Shown here: one piece after another, positions 1 to 6,025 of the stretch
Layout of the letters: every line of letters starts with the position of its first letter
How positions within the stretch are numbered: the first letter of the stretch is position 1
From: a virus
Virus record (IMG/VR): IMGVR_UViG_3300021963_000367
Coordinates: 1 to 35,395 of that record
Length of the DNA: 35,395 nucleotides
Direction: 5' to 3' (one strand)
Made by a program: the position numbers and the translations under genes
The notes under the pieces: generated by a model
Database searches by the model: none
The model's input: the letters and a program-made list of their open reading frames with translations, nothing else
Told to the model about the DNA's origin: nothing

Positions 1-104
1 TGTCATTGTGTCTGGTGTTTGTGCCATAGACCCGTACCCTATCCCGTGATAACTGGGTACGCGCGTAACACTGGGGCGTAATCACTACCCGTGGGTAACC
101 CGTG

Positions 105-119
105 TTGCGATGTTCGCAA
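105..119. promoter_or_regulatory. perfect inverted repeat upstream of ssb
   Basis: TTGCGA-TGT-TCGCAA is a perfect 6+3+6 inverted repeat ending 45 bases before the SSB start codon. It has the size of a small operator. No protein can be assigned to it. A clear -10/-35 pair for the SSB gene was not found. Confidence 0.4.
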
Positions 120-164
120 ATAGGTGGTAGGTTGAGTTTCTACCCCAAACAAGGAGAGAGACAG

Positions 165-629
165 ATGAACAACAGTTACGGAACCCTCATAGGGAATGTG
201 ACCCAAGACCCCGAACTGACCTTCACTACGAGTGGTCAGGCACGCCTCGGATTTTCCATTGCGTGTAACTACGTGTGGTACGACAACGCTGGTGAAAAGC
301 AGGAGAAAGTTTCCTACTTCAACATCGTTGCTTGGCGATACATCGCAGAGGCAGGAGCACGAGTTCTCGAAAAGGGAGTTGGTGCGGTCGTCACTGGACG
401 GTGGGAACAGCGTTCGTACGAGGACAAGGAAGGCAACAAGCGTTCTACCGTTGAGTTCGTTGCTGACACAATCGCAGTGAACAGCCTTTCGCTCGAAAGC
501 ATTGAGCGTCGTAAGCGTCAAGACAACGAGGGTGGCAACAGCAATACCCGTGGTGGTCAGCAGTCAGGTGGTCAGCGTCGTCGTCCTGCGATGGCGAATA
601 CCGGTGCTCCTGACGACGAACCATTCTGA
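165..629 (+). CDS. ssb: single-stranded DNA-binding protein (SSB)
   Basis: A 154-residue SSB that coats single-stranded DNA during phage replication and recombination. The N-terminal ~110 residues read as an OB fold (GTLIGNVTQDPELTFTTSGQ, then VSYFNIVAWR and GAVVTGRWEQRSYEDKEGNK). A Gly/Gln/Arg-rich linker follows, and the protein ends in the acidic tip DDEPF that SSBs use to recruit partner proteins. The ATG at 165 is preceded by a good ribosome binding site (AAGGAG at 151-156). Reading upstream to 102 would add residues that do not look like SSB. It is the only large + strand gene at the left end and is followed by a strong hairpin terminator. Confidence 0.95.
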   Translation: MNNSYGTLIGNVTQDPELTFTTSGQARLGFSIACNYVWYDNAGEKQEKVSYFNIVAWRYIAEAGARVLEKGVGAVVTGRWEQRSYEDKEGNKRSTVEFVADTIAVNSLSLESIERRKRQDNEGGNSNTRGGQQSGGQRRRPAMANTGAPDDEPF

Positions 630-665
630 TAGTTCTATGGCGTCGCTTAGGTGTGACGCAGTGAC

Positions 666-719
666 GAAAGCCCCATCTGTTGTGTCTCACCCCCTGAGAC
701 AGCAGGTGGGGTTCTTTCG
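666..719. terminator. hairpin terminator between ssb and the convergent operon
   Basis: Long imperfect stem: GAAAGCCCCATCTGTTGTG facing CAGCAGGTGGGG.TTCTTTC, with a CCCC-containing loop and a T-rich right flank (TTCTTTCGTTATT). It lies 40 bases after the SSB stop. Because the opposite arm is A/G-rich on the other strand, it could also stop transcripts of the convergent - strand operon that ends at 867. Confidence 0.75.
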
Positions 720-737
720 TTATTGGGGATAGTGCGT

Positions 738-806
738 ATGTGGGGAAAGGTACTAATCGTTGCGTGGTGCGTATGGATACCAATACTTGTGTGGTGGTAT
801 CTCTAA
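738..806 (+). CDS. possible 22-residue membrane micro-protein
   Basis: A tiny reading frame (MWGKVLIVAWCVWIPILVWW plus YL) that is almost entirely hydrophobic with five Trp, so it reads as one membrane span. It fills the gap between the SSB terminator and the convergent operon. GGGGAT upstream is only a weak ribosome binding site, and no homologue is recalled. It could be chance, so this is a low-confidence call. Confidence 0.25.
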   Translation: MWGKVLIVAWCVWIPILVWWYL

Positions 807-823
807 CAATACGTAATGTAGGC

Positions 824-857
824 GTATCGCATACGATACCCGTGGCATACCCGTGGC
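824..857. repeat. inverted repeat followed by an 11-bp tandem repeat
   Basis: GTATCG-CATA-CGATAC (824-839) is a perfect inverted repeat. It overlaps two perfect tandem copies of ATACCCGTGGC (836-846 and 847-857). A related TACCCGTGG stands at 86-94, before ssb. The block lies just after the stop of the - strand gene ending at 867. It could be a protein-binding site or part of a termination region; no function is assigned. Confidence 0.5.
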
Positions 858-866
858 ACTTGCGTG

Positions 867-1190
867 TCACTCACTAGGAATGTCGTCATCTTCTTCGTCA
901 AGCACCACGCTGTCGTCTGACCACATTTCTACAACGAGACGCAACATAGTGTCGTTGATACTTCCGCTAATGATTTCATCTGCTTTGTAAGAAGTGAGTG
1001 CGTCGCTTACCTTAGTGAGCGTAGACCTAGACGCTATGAACTTTGCGTCACGCTTCTGTCGTCCTTCACGAATGCGTCTACTTACTACACTTATTTGACT
1101 TTTGAGTAATGCTTCTAGTGTTTCAGCTTCCTCTACTGTGAGTTCTACTGTAACAATACGTACTGTGTCATCGTGTTCATCGTGTGTCAT
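867..1190 (-). CDS. hypothetical acidic protein, last gene of left operon
   Basis: A 107-residue protein not recognised as a family. Residues ~14-40 (VELTVEEAETLEALLKSQIS) look strongly helical, the middle is rich in Arg/Lys, and the C-terminus is very acidic (DEEDDDIPSE). Its ATG overlaps the upstream gene's stop as ATGA, which indicates translational coupling and supports its being real. It is the last gene of a four-gene - strand operon. Confidence 0.7.
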   Translation of the reverse strand: MTHDEHDDTVRIVTVELTVEEAETLEALLKSQISVVSRRIREGRQKRDAKFIASRSTLTKVSDALTSYKADEIISGSINDTMLRLVVEMWSDDSVVLDEEDDDIPSE

Positions 1191-1741
1191 AGGTCTGTCT
1201 CACCAGGCCTGCCTGTTACTGCGTGACCTAGTAGTCCTTGCTTGCGTGCTCGCATAATGAGTTTCGATGCTGTCGATAGTGGTCGACCTGTCTCCTGTGC
1301 TATGTATGCCTGTATGGGAACGCCTAGTGCGTATGCTTCACGATAGAGAGACGCTATGTATGCGAGCATCTCTACTGTTGTCTGCGAACCTTGATGACGA
1401 GGTATCTCCACTCTCTCTACTGTTGTAGTAGGTGGTGTGTACCTACTGCGTCGCACTGAACGAATGAGCGTGCCGAAGTTGAGTGAGCGAAGTATCTTTC
1501 CATTGAGTTCACGTGTGCGTGAGCGTGTACCTGATGTATCAGTATCCAATAGAGAAATGGTCACTGATACAGGTGCGTCACCACTACGAGTGCGTCGCCA
1601 ACCAATGGATACCCGTACGCCTCCATCGACGCCTGCTCCTAGTGCGTTGAGCGTCGTGTCTGTTTCGGTTGTGAAGTCAATGAGTAGTGGTGTGGGTGTG
1701 TGTGGTTCGTGTGAGATACCCGTGTCGCCTGCGTCGCTCAC
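1187..1741 (-). CDS. HTH protein with actinobacterial C-terminal DNA-binding motif
   Basis: About 184 residues if translated from GTG at 1741, which overlaps the preceding stop as GTGA. The frame stays open further upstream, but that part lies inside the zinc-ribbon gene in another frame, so the GTG is preferred. The C-terminal ~60 residues (IASLYREAYALGVPIQAYIA, then RPLSTASKLIMRARKQGLLG) have the pattern of an actinobacterial HTH module: a helix with YREA, a spacer, then a recognition helix with S-T-A-S. The N-terminal half has no recognised domain. It may bind DNA and regulate phage genes; the target is unknown. Confidence 0.7.
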   Translation of the reverse strand: MSDAGDTGISHEPHTPTPLLIDFTTETDTTLNALGAGVDGGVRVSIGWRRTRSGDAPVSVTISLLDTDTSGTRSRTRELNGKILRSLNFGTLIRSVRRSRYTPPTTTVERVEIPRHQGSQTTVEMLAYIASLYREAYALGVPIQAYIAQETGRPLSTASKLIMRARKQGLLGHAVTGRPGETDL

Positions 1742-1941
1742 TTGCTGATACGCCAATCGACTAGTCGCCCCTGCCACTGCTCCACTGCCTCCTCCGTGCC
1801 ACACGACGAGCACACCTCGGTCGTGTTGTCTAGTCGTGAGATAGCTCCGGGGTATGCCCCTGGTGTGTCGTTGTTCGGAATGAAACCGTCACAACGAGGG
1901 CACTGTCTGAACTTGTCGTGCGTGTCTGTGTGTGTCGTCAT
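1738..1941 (-). CDS. small zinc-ribbon protein
   Basis: A 67-residue protein with two CxxC pairs (C14/C17 in CPRCDGFIPN and C44/C47 in CSSCGTEEA) separated by the segment PGAYPGAISR. This spacing is that of a zinc ribbon. The pattern CPRCxGxIPN...PGAYPGAxSRxDN...CSxCG is one I know from many actinophage small proteins of unknown function. AGAGAGG lies 12 nt upstream of the ATG. It is coupled to the next gene through a GTGA overlap. Confidence 0.85.
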   Translation of the reverse strand: MTTHTDTHDKFRQCPRCDGFIPNNDTPGAYPGAISRLDNTTEVCSSCGTEEAVEQWQGRLVDWRISK

Positions 1942-1959
1942 AGTCTGAGCATACCTCTC

Positions 1960-2325
1960 TTACTTGCCGAGCGTGATGATGTCGCCGACCTGAACGAGTG
2001 ACGAGCCTCGTTCGTTTGCGATGTCCCACGATGCTTGTAGTGCGTGACCATCGCAGTACCTTTCAGTGATTTCGCTCAGCGTGTCACCACTCACTACTGT
2101 CACGCTCATTGACGGACACGAGTATGCGTACTTGTTGTCAATCGCTTTGCTCGTTGCGAATGCGAATGCGAATGCGAGTGCGACGACGAGCGTTGCCTTC
2201 ACGACGAAACGACGACGACGAATGGCTACACGACGAGCGTGCTGTGGTGTTGCTTCCCACCTTGCGTTGGTAAGGCGAGGGTGAGTGGTTGGGTGGTAGG
2301 TGGTGTGTAGGTGGTGTGTGTTCAT
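1960..2325 (-). CDS. LysM-domain membrane protein
   Basis: 121 residues from the ATG at 2325. A basic N-terminus (RRVAIRRRRF) leads into a membrane span at ~41-58 (VVALAFAFAFA), followed by a C-terminal LysM domain at ~74-120 (SVTVVSGDTLSEITERYCDG ... VQVGDIITL). LysM binds N-acetylglucosamine chains in peptidoglycan, so the protein probably sits in the cytoplasmic membrane with the LysM outside. The membrane span is encoded by a short DNA tandem repeat. It is the promoter-proximal gene of the left - strand operon, just downstream of the DnaA-box region. Confidence 0.85.
   Translation of the reverse strand: MNTHHLHTTYHPTTHPRLTNARWEATPQHARRVAIRRRRFVVKATLVVALAFAFAFATSKAIDNKYAYSCPSMSVTVVSGDTLSEITERYCDGHALQASWDIANERGSSLVQVGDIITLGK
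2155..2178. repeat. 6-bp tandem repeat (TGCGAA)
   Basis: Three perfect TGCGAA units followed by one TGCGAG. The repeat lies in frame in the LysM gene and encodes the alternating Ala-Phe part of its membrane segment. Such a run can change length by slippage without breaking the frame. Confidence 0.85.
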
Positions 2326-2384
2326 ACACCTCACGGTACACGAATGGAATGGTCGTGTCAAGCCTTTCCACACCATTTCCCCCC

Positions 2385-2425
2385 TGTGGATAAGCCTGTG
2401 GATAACCACCTTCCCCTGTGGATAA
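2385..2425. other. cluster of three DnaA boxes, candidate replication origin
   Basis: TGTGGATAA occurs at 2385-2393, 2397-2405 and 2417-2425. Its complement TTATCCACA is the exact DnaA-box consensus, and all three copies have the same orientation. A fourth perfect box is at 2806-2814. An AT-rich stretch with TATATA at 2463-2468 follows, in the largest gene-poor interval of this region (2326-2556), next to a base-composition change. DnaA recognition of this 9-mer is established knowledge; that it acts as an origin here is inference. Confidence 0.55.
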
Positions 2426-2511
2426 CTCCCTTCGGAGCCCCGTCAACTTTCCTTGATAAGCGTATATATGGGGGGGAGCCAAATTCCAAATTTTTGACCC
2501 CCAACTTTCTC

Positions 2512-2525
2512 GGTTAGATTTATCC
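2512..2525 (+). promoter_or_regulatory. operator-like repeat, copy A
   Basis: GGTTAGATTTATCC, with the flank TTTCTC in front and A behind, matches copy D (4201-4214) at 20 of 21 positions. The family consensus is close to TTCGGATAGATTTATCCGAA, a quasi-palindrome. The copy lies upstream of the LysM operon. Confidence 0.6.
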
Positions 2526-2556
2526 AAACACCCCTGAAAAAGTCGTACTTTCTGAA

Positions 2557-2751
2557 TTAACTAGATGTATCACCGGTGAGACGCTGCTTGTCGAGCTTTC
2601 TCTCCAAACGGTCTGCAGCTTCCAGCATTTCTGGTGTTAGCTCACCATTTCGTTCGTAATAGGAGATATATGCATCAGCAACAGGGTTTTTATACCCTTT
2701 GAGCAAGCTAATTATCCTCTTTGCTCTTTCCTGTGGCGTCAGTATCGTCAT
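2557..2751 (-). CDS. hypothetical small helical protein
   Basis: 64 residues, not recognised. It is predicted to be mostly helical and charged (PQERAKRIISLLKGY, MLEAADRLERKLDKQR). A clear ribosome binding site (AGGAGAGAG) precedes the ATG. The gene stands alone between operator copies A and B, so it is probably under the same control as the neighbouring LexA-like gene. No function is proposed. Confidence 0.75.
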   Translation of the reverse strand: MTILTPQERAKRIISLLKGYKNPVADAYISYYERNGELTPEMLEAADRLERKLDKQRLTGDTSS

Positions 2752-2805
2752 TTTCTCTCTCCTGGCCGTTGTAGCAAATGAAATATATACAGATATTTTA
2801 CCTCT

Positions 2806-2822
2806 TGTGGATAAATCTATCC
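2806..2822 (-). promoter_or_regulatory. operator-like repeat copy B overlapping a DnaA box
   Basis: On the - strand this reads TTCGGATAGATTTATCCACA: a perfect left arm (TTCGGATA), then GATT, then TATCC. Its right end is also a perfect DnaA box, TTATCCACA (2806-2814). TATATA follows ~19 nt downstream on the - strand, so the box sits where a -35 element would be for the gene starting at 2751. Confidence 0.65.
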
Positions 2823-2825
2823 GAA

Positions 2826-3113
2826 TTACGGGCGCGCGGCCGCCAATTTCTTAGTTGCCAGCTTTTTGCCCTCTTTTGTAGCCCTGATAGAGCGAGCAAT
2901 CTTGGGGTTCATCTCCACATACCCGTTCTCGATGAGGTGCTGGATGAGAAGGTGGGCCGTAGATGAGCTGGTGTACCCCACACAGGCCCCCACTTCGCGT
3001 ACGTTGGGCGCAAAACCGTTTTCCTCAACATGCTTCAGGATAAAGCGCAGAGCGTGTCTGGCGACTTCTGGTGAGCTGATGGGGTATCCCTGGCGTGGCT
3101 TCTTGGGTCTCAT
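2826..3113 (-). CDS. LexA-like winged-helix DNA-binding protein
   Basis: 95 residues that line up with the N-terminal DNA-binding domain of LexA: ALRFILKHVEENGFAPNVRE, then VGYTSSSTAHLLIQHLIENG, then YVEMNPKIARSIR. The second stretch corresponds to the recognition helix and the wing follows. The C-terminal autoprotease domain of LexA is absent; instead there is a short Lys/Ala tail. This suggests a stand-alone repressor that is not self-cleaving. The ribosome binding site is AGAGGA. The gene lies between operator copies B and C, which makes it the obvious candidate to bind them (inference). Confidence 0.8.
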   Translation of the reverse strand: MRPKKPRQGYPISSPEVARHALRFILKHVEENGFAPNVREVGACVGYTSSSTAHLLIQHLIENGYVEMNPKIARSIRATKEGKKLATKKLAAARP

Positions 3114-3157
3114 TTTGGTCCTCTTGATGTGTATTGGGGGTGCGTAAATCTTGAGTC

Positions 3158-3193
3158 GATATATATCAACCTTGCTGATATATATAGCATCAG
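3158..3193. promoter_or_regulatory. TATATA promoter region of the LexA-like gene
   Basis: GATATATATC (3158-3167) is a perfect palindrome. CTGAT...ATCAG (3175-3193) encloses a second TATATATA. On the - strand, TTATCC inside operator copy C lies 17 nt from TATATA, a good -35/-10 distance. The operator would therefore overlap the promoter of the LexA-like gene. Confidence 0.5.
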
Positions 3194-3203
3194 GCTTTCT
3201 TTC

Positions 3204-3217
3204 GGATAAATCTATCT
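3204..3217 (-). promoter_or_regulatory. operator-like repeat, copy C
   Basis: On the - strand this reads TTCAGATAGATTTATCCGAA, the most symmetric copy (arms TTCaGATA and TATCcGAA, one mismatch). It overlaps the 3' end of the gene ending at 3212 and lies upstream of the LexA-like gene. Confidence 0.65.
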
Positions 3218-3688
3218 GAACTTTGGGTTTGGATGGTTTGGATTGGGGTACTTGGGGGCAACATATTGGTCAACATCTTGGTCAATCTGGAACCAATACA
3301 GTTCTTCGGGGTCACTTTTAAAAAAAATCGCGTTGGGGCTTGCGCCTTCAGGGGAATTCTTAACCCATAAACGGAAACGAAAACGGGGGTTGCGGCGCTC
3401 GGGCGGTTTTTTCCACCTGTAGGCGTTGCGTCTCACGAGGTCTTCGTAGGCCTCTTGTGGGGTTTCACCCCTCCCGACATGCATCGCCTCCGATGATGAC
3501 CAGTATTTAGCGCAACTCACGTCGTCGCCGAATGCCGTATCTTCGGGGAACCTGTACATATTTGGGAACGCGACCCATCTGCCACCTTCGTATACCCCGC
3601 CATAGCGAGACTGACGGATGACTATTGGGTACATCTCGAATTCTGGGTCAGGGCCGTGCAGGTCTTTTGGCTTCTTGCGGCGCTCCAT
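3212..3688 (-). CDS. hypothetical protein, possibly HicB-like
   Basis: 158 residues from the ATG at 3688, which follows a strong AGGAGGA site and lies one base after the upstream stop. The N-terminal half (YPIVIRQSRYGGVYEGGRWV ... GRGETPQEAYEDLVRR) resembles the HicB/DUF1902 pattern, where a sheet is followed by G-x-T-P-x-E-A and a helix, but the match is weak. The C-terminus is rich in Pro, Asn and aromatic residues. No HicA partner is seen next to it. Function unknown. Confidence 0.65.
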   Translation of the reverse strand: MERRKKPKDLHGPDPEFEMYPIVIRQSRYGGVYEGGRWVAFPNMYRFPEDTAFGDDVSCAKYWSSSEAMHVGRGETPQEAYEDLVRRNAYRWKKPPERRNPRFRFRLWVKNSPEGASPNAIFFKSDPEELYWFQIDQDVDQYVAPKYPNPNHPNPKFR

Positions 3689-3689
3689 G

Positions 3690-3944
3690 TCAGGATTCCT
3701 CCTCTTTTGTCTGTTGGTACCTTTCAATCGCTTCATCAAGACCGTCTGGGTCATCCCCGTTGTTTATCTTTAGTAGAACATCAACAAGCAAATCGGCAAC
3801 GGATTCCATTTCTAGCGCCCGTTCCTGCCATATCTTTGCTGCGCTTGCGTGGTATTCGATTTCGTGTTGTTCTTGTTCCGTCGCCCATGAACAACATGGG
3901 CAATCACCGCATGGTGCTTCGTCTGTATCAATGTCTTTTGCCAT
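3690..3944 (-). CDS. hypothetical cysteine-cluster protein
   Basis: 84 residues, unrecognised. A tight cysteine cluster near the N-terminus (CGDCPCC, residues 12-18) could hold a metal. The remainder is acidic and helical (KIWQERALEMESVADLLVDV). The ATG overlaps the P450 stop by one base (TAATG) and has GAGAGG upstream, so it is translated with the P450 gene. A link to P450 chemistry, such as electron transfer, would be speculation, because the motif is not a known ferredoxin pattern. Confidence 0.75.
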   Translation of the reverse strand: MAKDIDTDEAPCGDCPCCSWATEQEQHEIEYHASAAKIWQERALEMESVADLLVDVLLKINNGDDPDGLDEAIERYQQTKEEES

Positions 3945-5218
3945 TAGAAAATCACCTCTCTTTTTCTTAGTTTTGTCGGAAGGTTCTCCGGCCCAAACAC
4001 CGGAGCGTTTGACGGCCTGTAAGTGGCGTCGCCATCTCTCTCTATTGATTCGAACACGTGGACAAACGACCGAAGCATGACAGTTATCTCGTCTTTGGCT
4101 AAAAACGAACCAGGGCAACGATGTGTGCCACGCCCAAATGTCATATCTTGGTAGTAATACATGGATGCTAGCTCGAAATCTACAACGTCTGCCTTTTCTC
4201 GGATAGATTTATCCATATTTGCCGCTGAATAACCAAGAAACAAAAAAGTACCTTTAGGGAATATCACATTCCTGTACTCAATATCTTCAGATGCGTACCT
4301 TACGCTTCCACGCACTGGGGAGTTGGTTCTCATTATTTCTTCAACCATTGTTTCAAGGGCGTCGACCCCTGCATCCCAATACCTCTTGGAAAACTTTTCA
4401 TATTCTCCGGGATTAGACAAGAAGTAATCAAAAATCATTGAAATTTGACATCCAACAGTGTCTACTCCACCACCGTAAAGAGAGCCGACAATTATTGCCA
4501 ATTCGTAGTCATCTAGTCCCATTTCTTCCTGGGCGTCAACAAGTTCGGAAATAATATTTCCATCTACTGGGGACCTACGCATCTCATTAAATATTTTGCG
4601 CATATAGGCGAAAAACCTATTCCCAGCATCAACTGATTCTTTGGAGTTCTCCCCAGGATTTCCCTCAAAGTGTTTGATGAGTGAGCCCGTCATCTCAACC
4701 ATAAAGGGCCAATCGCTCTTAGGAATTCCAATGGTTGATGAAATTACATAGCTCGGATACCTGGATGCGATGTCGGAAACCACATCTATTCTTTTTTTGT
4801 CCATTATGTCTGCAATTATCTCGGTCGCTATTGATGTGCATGTTTCCACGTGGTTGCCGCGAAGAGATTTAGATATGTGCTTTTTTATTTTTGTGTGTTC
4901 TTCGCCCTCTAGTGCCAATAATGCTTTTCTTCTATTGTTCTCCAAGTTTGGGTCAATGCCCATCTTCATTGCCAGAAGTCTAAAAACACCGTTATGCCAG
5001 CGTGGGTCTTTTAGTACAGCTAAAACGTCCTTGTTCCCACCAATGTAAAAACCTAATTCATTTTTTATCAGCCAAAAACGCTCCGACATTTCGGCAAGCG
5101 CTCGAATTTCCTCAGACCTAGTCTTGGACGGCGAATTTAAATCCCCATTAAGGAGGTGCAAATTTAAAAAAGGTAACTGCATGTCACCAGCATGTATTTT
5201 GGTTTCTTTATTTTCCAT
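3944..5218 (-). CDS. cytochrome P450
   Basis: A 424-residue soluble P450 of bacterial size: a heme-thiolate monooxygenase using O2 and electrons from a ferredoxin system. Visible marks are the C-helix LEGEEHTKIKKHI (~103-115), the I-helix GGGVDTV (~249-255) with the acid-Thr pair, the K-helix ExxR (EEIMR, ~293-297), and the heme loop FGRGTHRCPG (~361-370) with the cysteine ligand at ~368. All core elements are intact. The ATG at 5218 lies two bases after the 3' end of the tRNA; the nine in-frame codons further upstream are tRNA sequence. An alternative start is Met13 (5182). No ferredoxin or reductase gene is nearby, so host partners are likely. The substrate is unknown. Confidence 0.95.
   Translation of the reverse strand: MENKETKIHAGDMQLPFLNLHLLNGDLNSPSKTRSEEIRALAEMSERFWLIKNELGFYIGGNKDVLAVLKDPRWHNGVFRLLAMKMGIDPNLENNRRKALLALEGEEHTKIKKHISKSLRGNHVETCTSIATEIIADIMDKKRIDVVSDIASRYPSYVISSTIGIPKSDWPFMVEMTGSLIKHFEGNPGENSKESVDAGNRFFAYMRKIFNEMRRSPVDGNIISELVDAQEEMGLDDYELAIIVGSLYGGGVDTVGCQISMIFDYFLSNPGEYEKFSKRYWDAGVDALETMVEEIMRTNSPVRGSVRYASEDIEYRNVIFPKGTFLFLGYSAANMDKSIREKADVVDFELASMYYYQDMTFGRGTHRCPGSFLAKDEITVMLRSFVHVFESIERDGDATYRPSNAPVFGPENLPTKLRKREVIF
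4201..4214 (+). promoter_or_regulatory. operator-like repeat, copy D (inside P450 gene)
   Basis: GGATAGATTTATCC, identical to the core of copy B, lies within the P450 coding region and shares the flank TTTCTC with copy A. An exact 14-base match in this much sequence is unlikely by chance. It may be an internal repressor site like the stoperators of some actinophages, but it is also constrained by coding. Confidence 0.4.
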
Positions 5219-5220
5219 AG

Positions 5221-5293
5221 TGGGCCCGGTGGGGATTGAACCCACGACCGACGGATTATGAGTCCGCTGCTCTAACCACTGAGCTACAGGCCC
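5221..5293 (-). tRNA. tRNA with anticodon CAU (Met or Ile2)
   Basis: A 73-nt cloverleaf: acceptor GGGCCTG/CGGGCCC, D-stem GCTC/GAGC, anticodon stem GCGGA/TCCGT around CTCATAA, T-stem GTGGG/CCCAC, discriminator A, no encoded CCA. CAU can be elongator Met, or Ile2 if C34 becomes lysidine. The D-arm AGCTCAGTGGTTAGAGCA resembles E. coli Ile2, but the identity cannot be settled by eye. Confidence 0.93.
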
Positions 5294-5299
5294 GTAGGG

Positions 5300-6025
5300 T
5301 TACATCTCTAAATAGGGTCGTACGTCCGTAACAAACGAGCCTATTTCTGGCGCTTCGACTTTGTTTTCAGAAATCGCGTAATTTATCCACGACCACATCG
5401 CCTTACATGCTCCACCGTCACCGCGAAAAATTACTTCGACAGATACTGAATGGTCAAATTCTCCATTAACTTCTGAACGTATATCTTGTTCTGCAAGAAT
5501 ATCTATTAGATACTTCTCCGCTCCATTTATGCAGTCAAAATCAATTGCATCTTGCACGGGTTCCCAATCGTGAGTCCATTGTAGACCTGTAGATATAGAT
5601 GAATTAACTACATCGGCAGCTCGCCAGTGAGTTGCTCGTGGGCCAACATAGTCCGGAAGGGAGCACCAGTACCCTGTGTACGTGTCTGACTCCGGAACCA
5701 TAATGTTCCACCTTGCGTCTACACCCATTCGCCGTAGCTTTGTAAAAGCGCGTGTCATTTTCATATAAGTAGAGTTTTTAGGTCTTGTAAACGGTTCCTG
5801 GTTAGCCACCCGCATGGCTCTTACTATTCCATCAGAACCTATTAGGCGGGAACGCGGTACAAATAATCCAAGCTCTTTGTTGTATTCATTTTCTGGAGAC
5901 CGAACAAGACCTAGAGATGAAATTCGTTTCGATTCTTCTTCATATCTAGAACGGTAATCACTGGGTTTGGTTGATAGTTTCGAACTCATGTTCGCAATAG
6001 TATTAGCTGTTTGGTGATTTGTCAA
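5300..6025 (-). CDS. hypothetical protein
   Basis: Up to 241 residues, family not recognised. It looks like a folded cytosolic protein: mixed sheet and helix, with conserved-looking Trp and Gly patches (YWCSLPDYVGPRATHWRAAD; FRGDGGACKAMWSWINYAIS). The ATG at 6025 overlaps the upstream stop (ATGA). A very good promoter (TTGACA-17-TACTAT) covers the first codons and ends seven bases before an in-frame ATG at 5989. A shorter 229-residue product from a leaderless mRNA is therefore also likely. The next feature downstream is the CAU tRNA. Confidence 0.8.
   Translation of the reverse strand: MTNHQTANTIANMSSKLSTKPSDYRSRYEEESKRISSLGLVRSPENEYNKELGLFVPRSRLIGSDGIVRAMRVANQEPFTRPKNSTYMKMTRAFTKLRRMGVDARWNIMVPESDTYTGYWCSLPDYVGPRATHWRAADVVNSSISTGLQWTHDWEPVQDAIDFDCINGAEKYLIDILAEQDIRSEVNGEFDHSVSVEVIFRGDGGACKAMWSWINYAISENKVEAPEIGSFVTDVRPYLEM
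5997..6025 (-). promoter_or_regulatory. sigma70-type promoter inside the start of the 5300-6025 gene
   Basis: TTGACA (6020-6025), 17-base spacer, TACTAT (5997-6002). Seven bases separate the -10 box from an ATG at 5989, so transcription would start at or next to that codon and yield a leaderless mRNA. This transcript would also carry the CAU tRNA and the P450. Confidence 0.7.

Larger units (their letters stand above)
2326..2556. other. intergenic region: DnaA boxes, TATATA and operator copy A
   Basis: 231 bases with no supported gene. From left to right it holds the DnaA-box cluster, CGTATATATGGGGGGGAGCC (2461-2480), and one copy of the repeated quasi-palindrome (2512-2525). It should carry the promoter of the left - strand operon, but I could not fix a convincing -35/-10 pair. 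Confidence 0.6.

Noticed and set aside
39-521. 160-residue frame opposite the SSB gene
   Set aside because: It lies antisense to a clear SSB gene and shows no domain or sensible composition.
5219-5245. N-terminal extension of the P450 (MGSIPTGPT)
   Set aside because: These residues are the translated T-arm and acceptor end of the tRNA, a familiar artefact. The start at 5218 was used.
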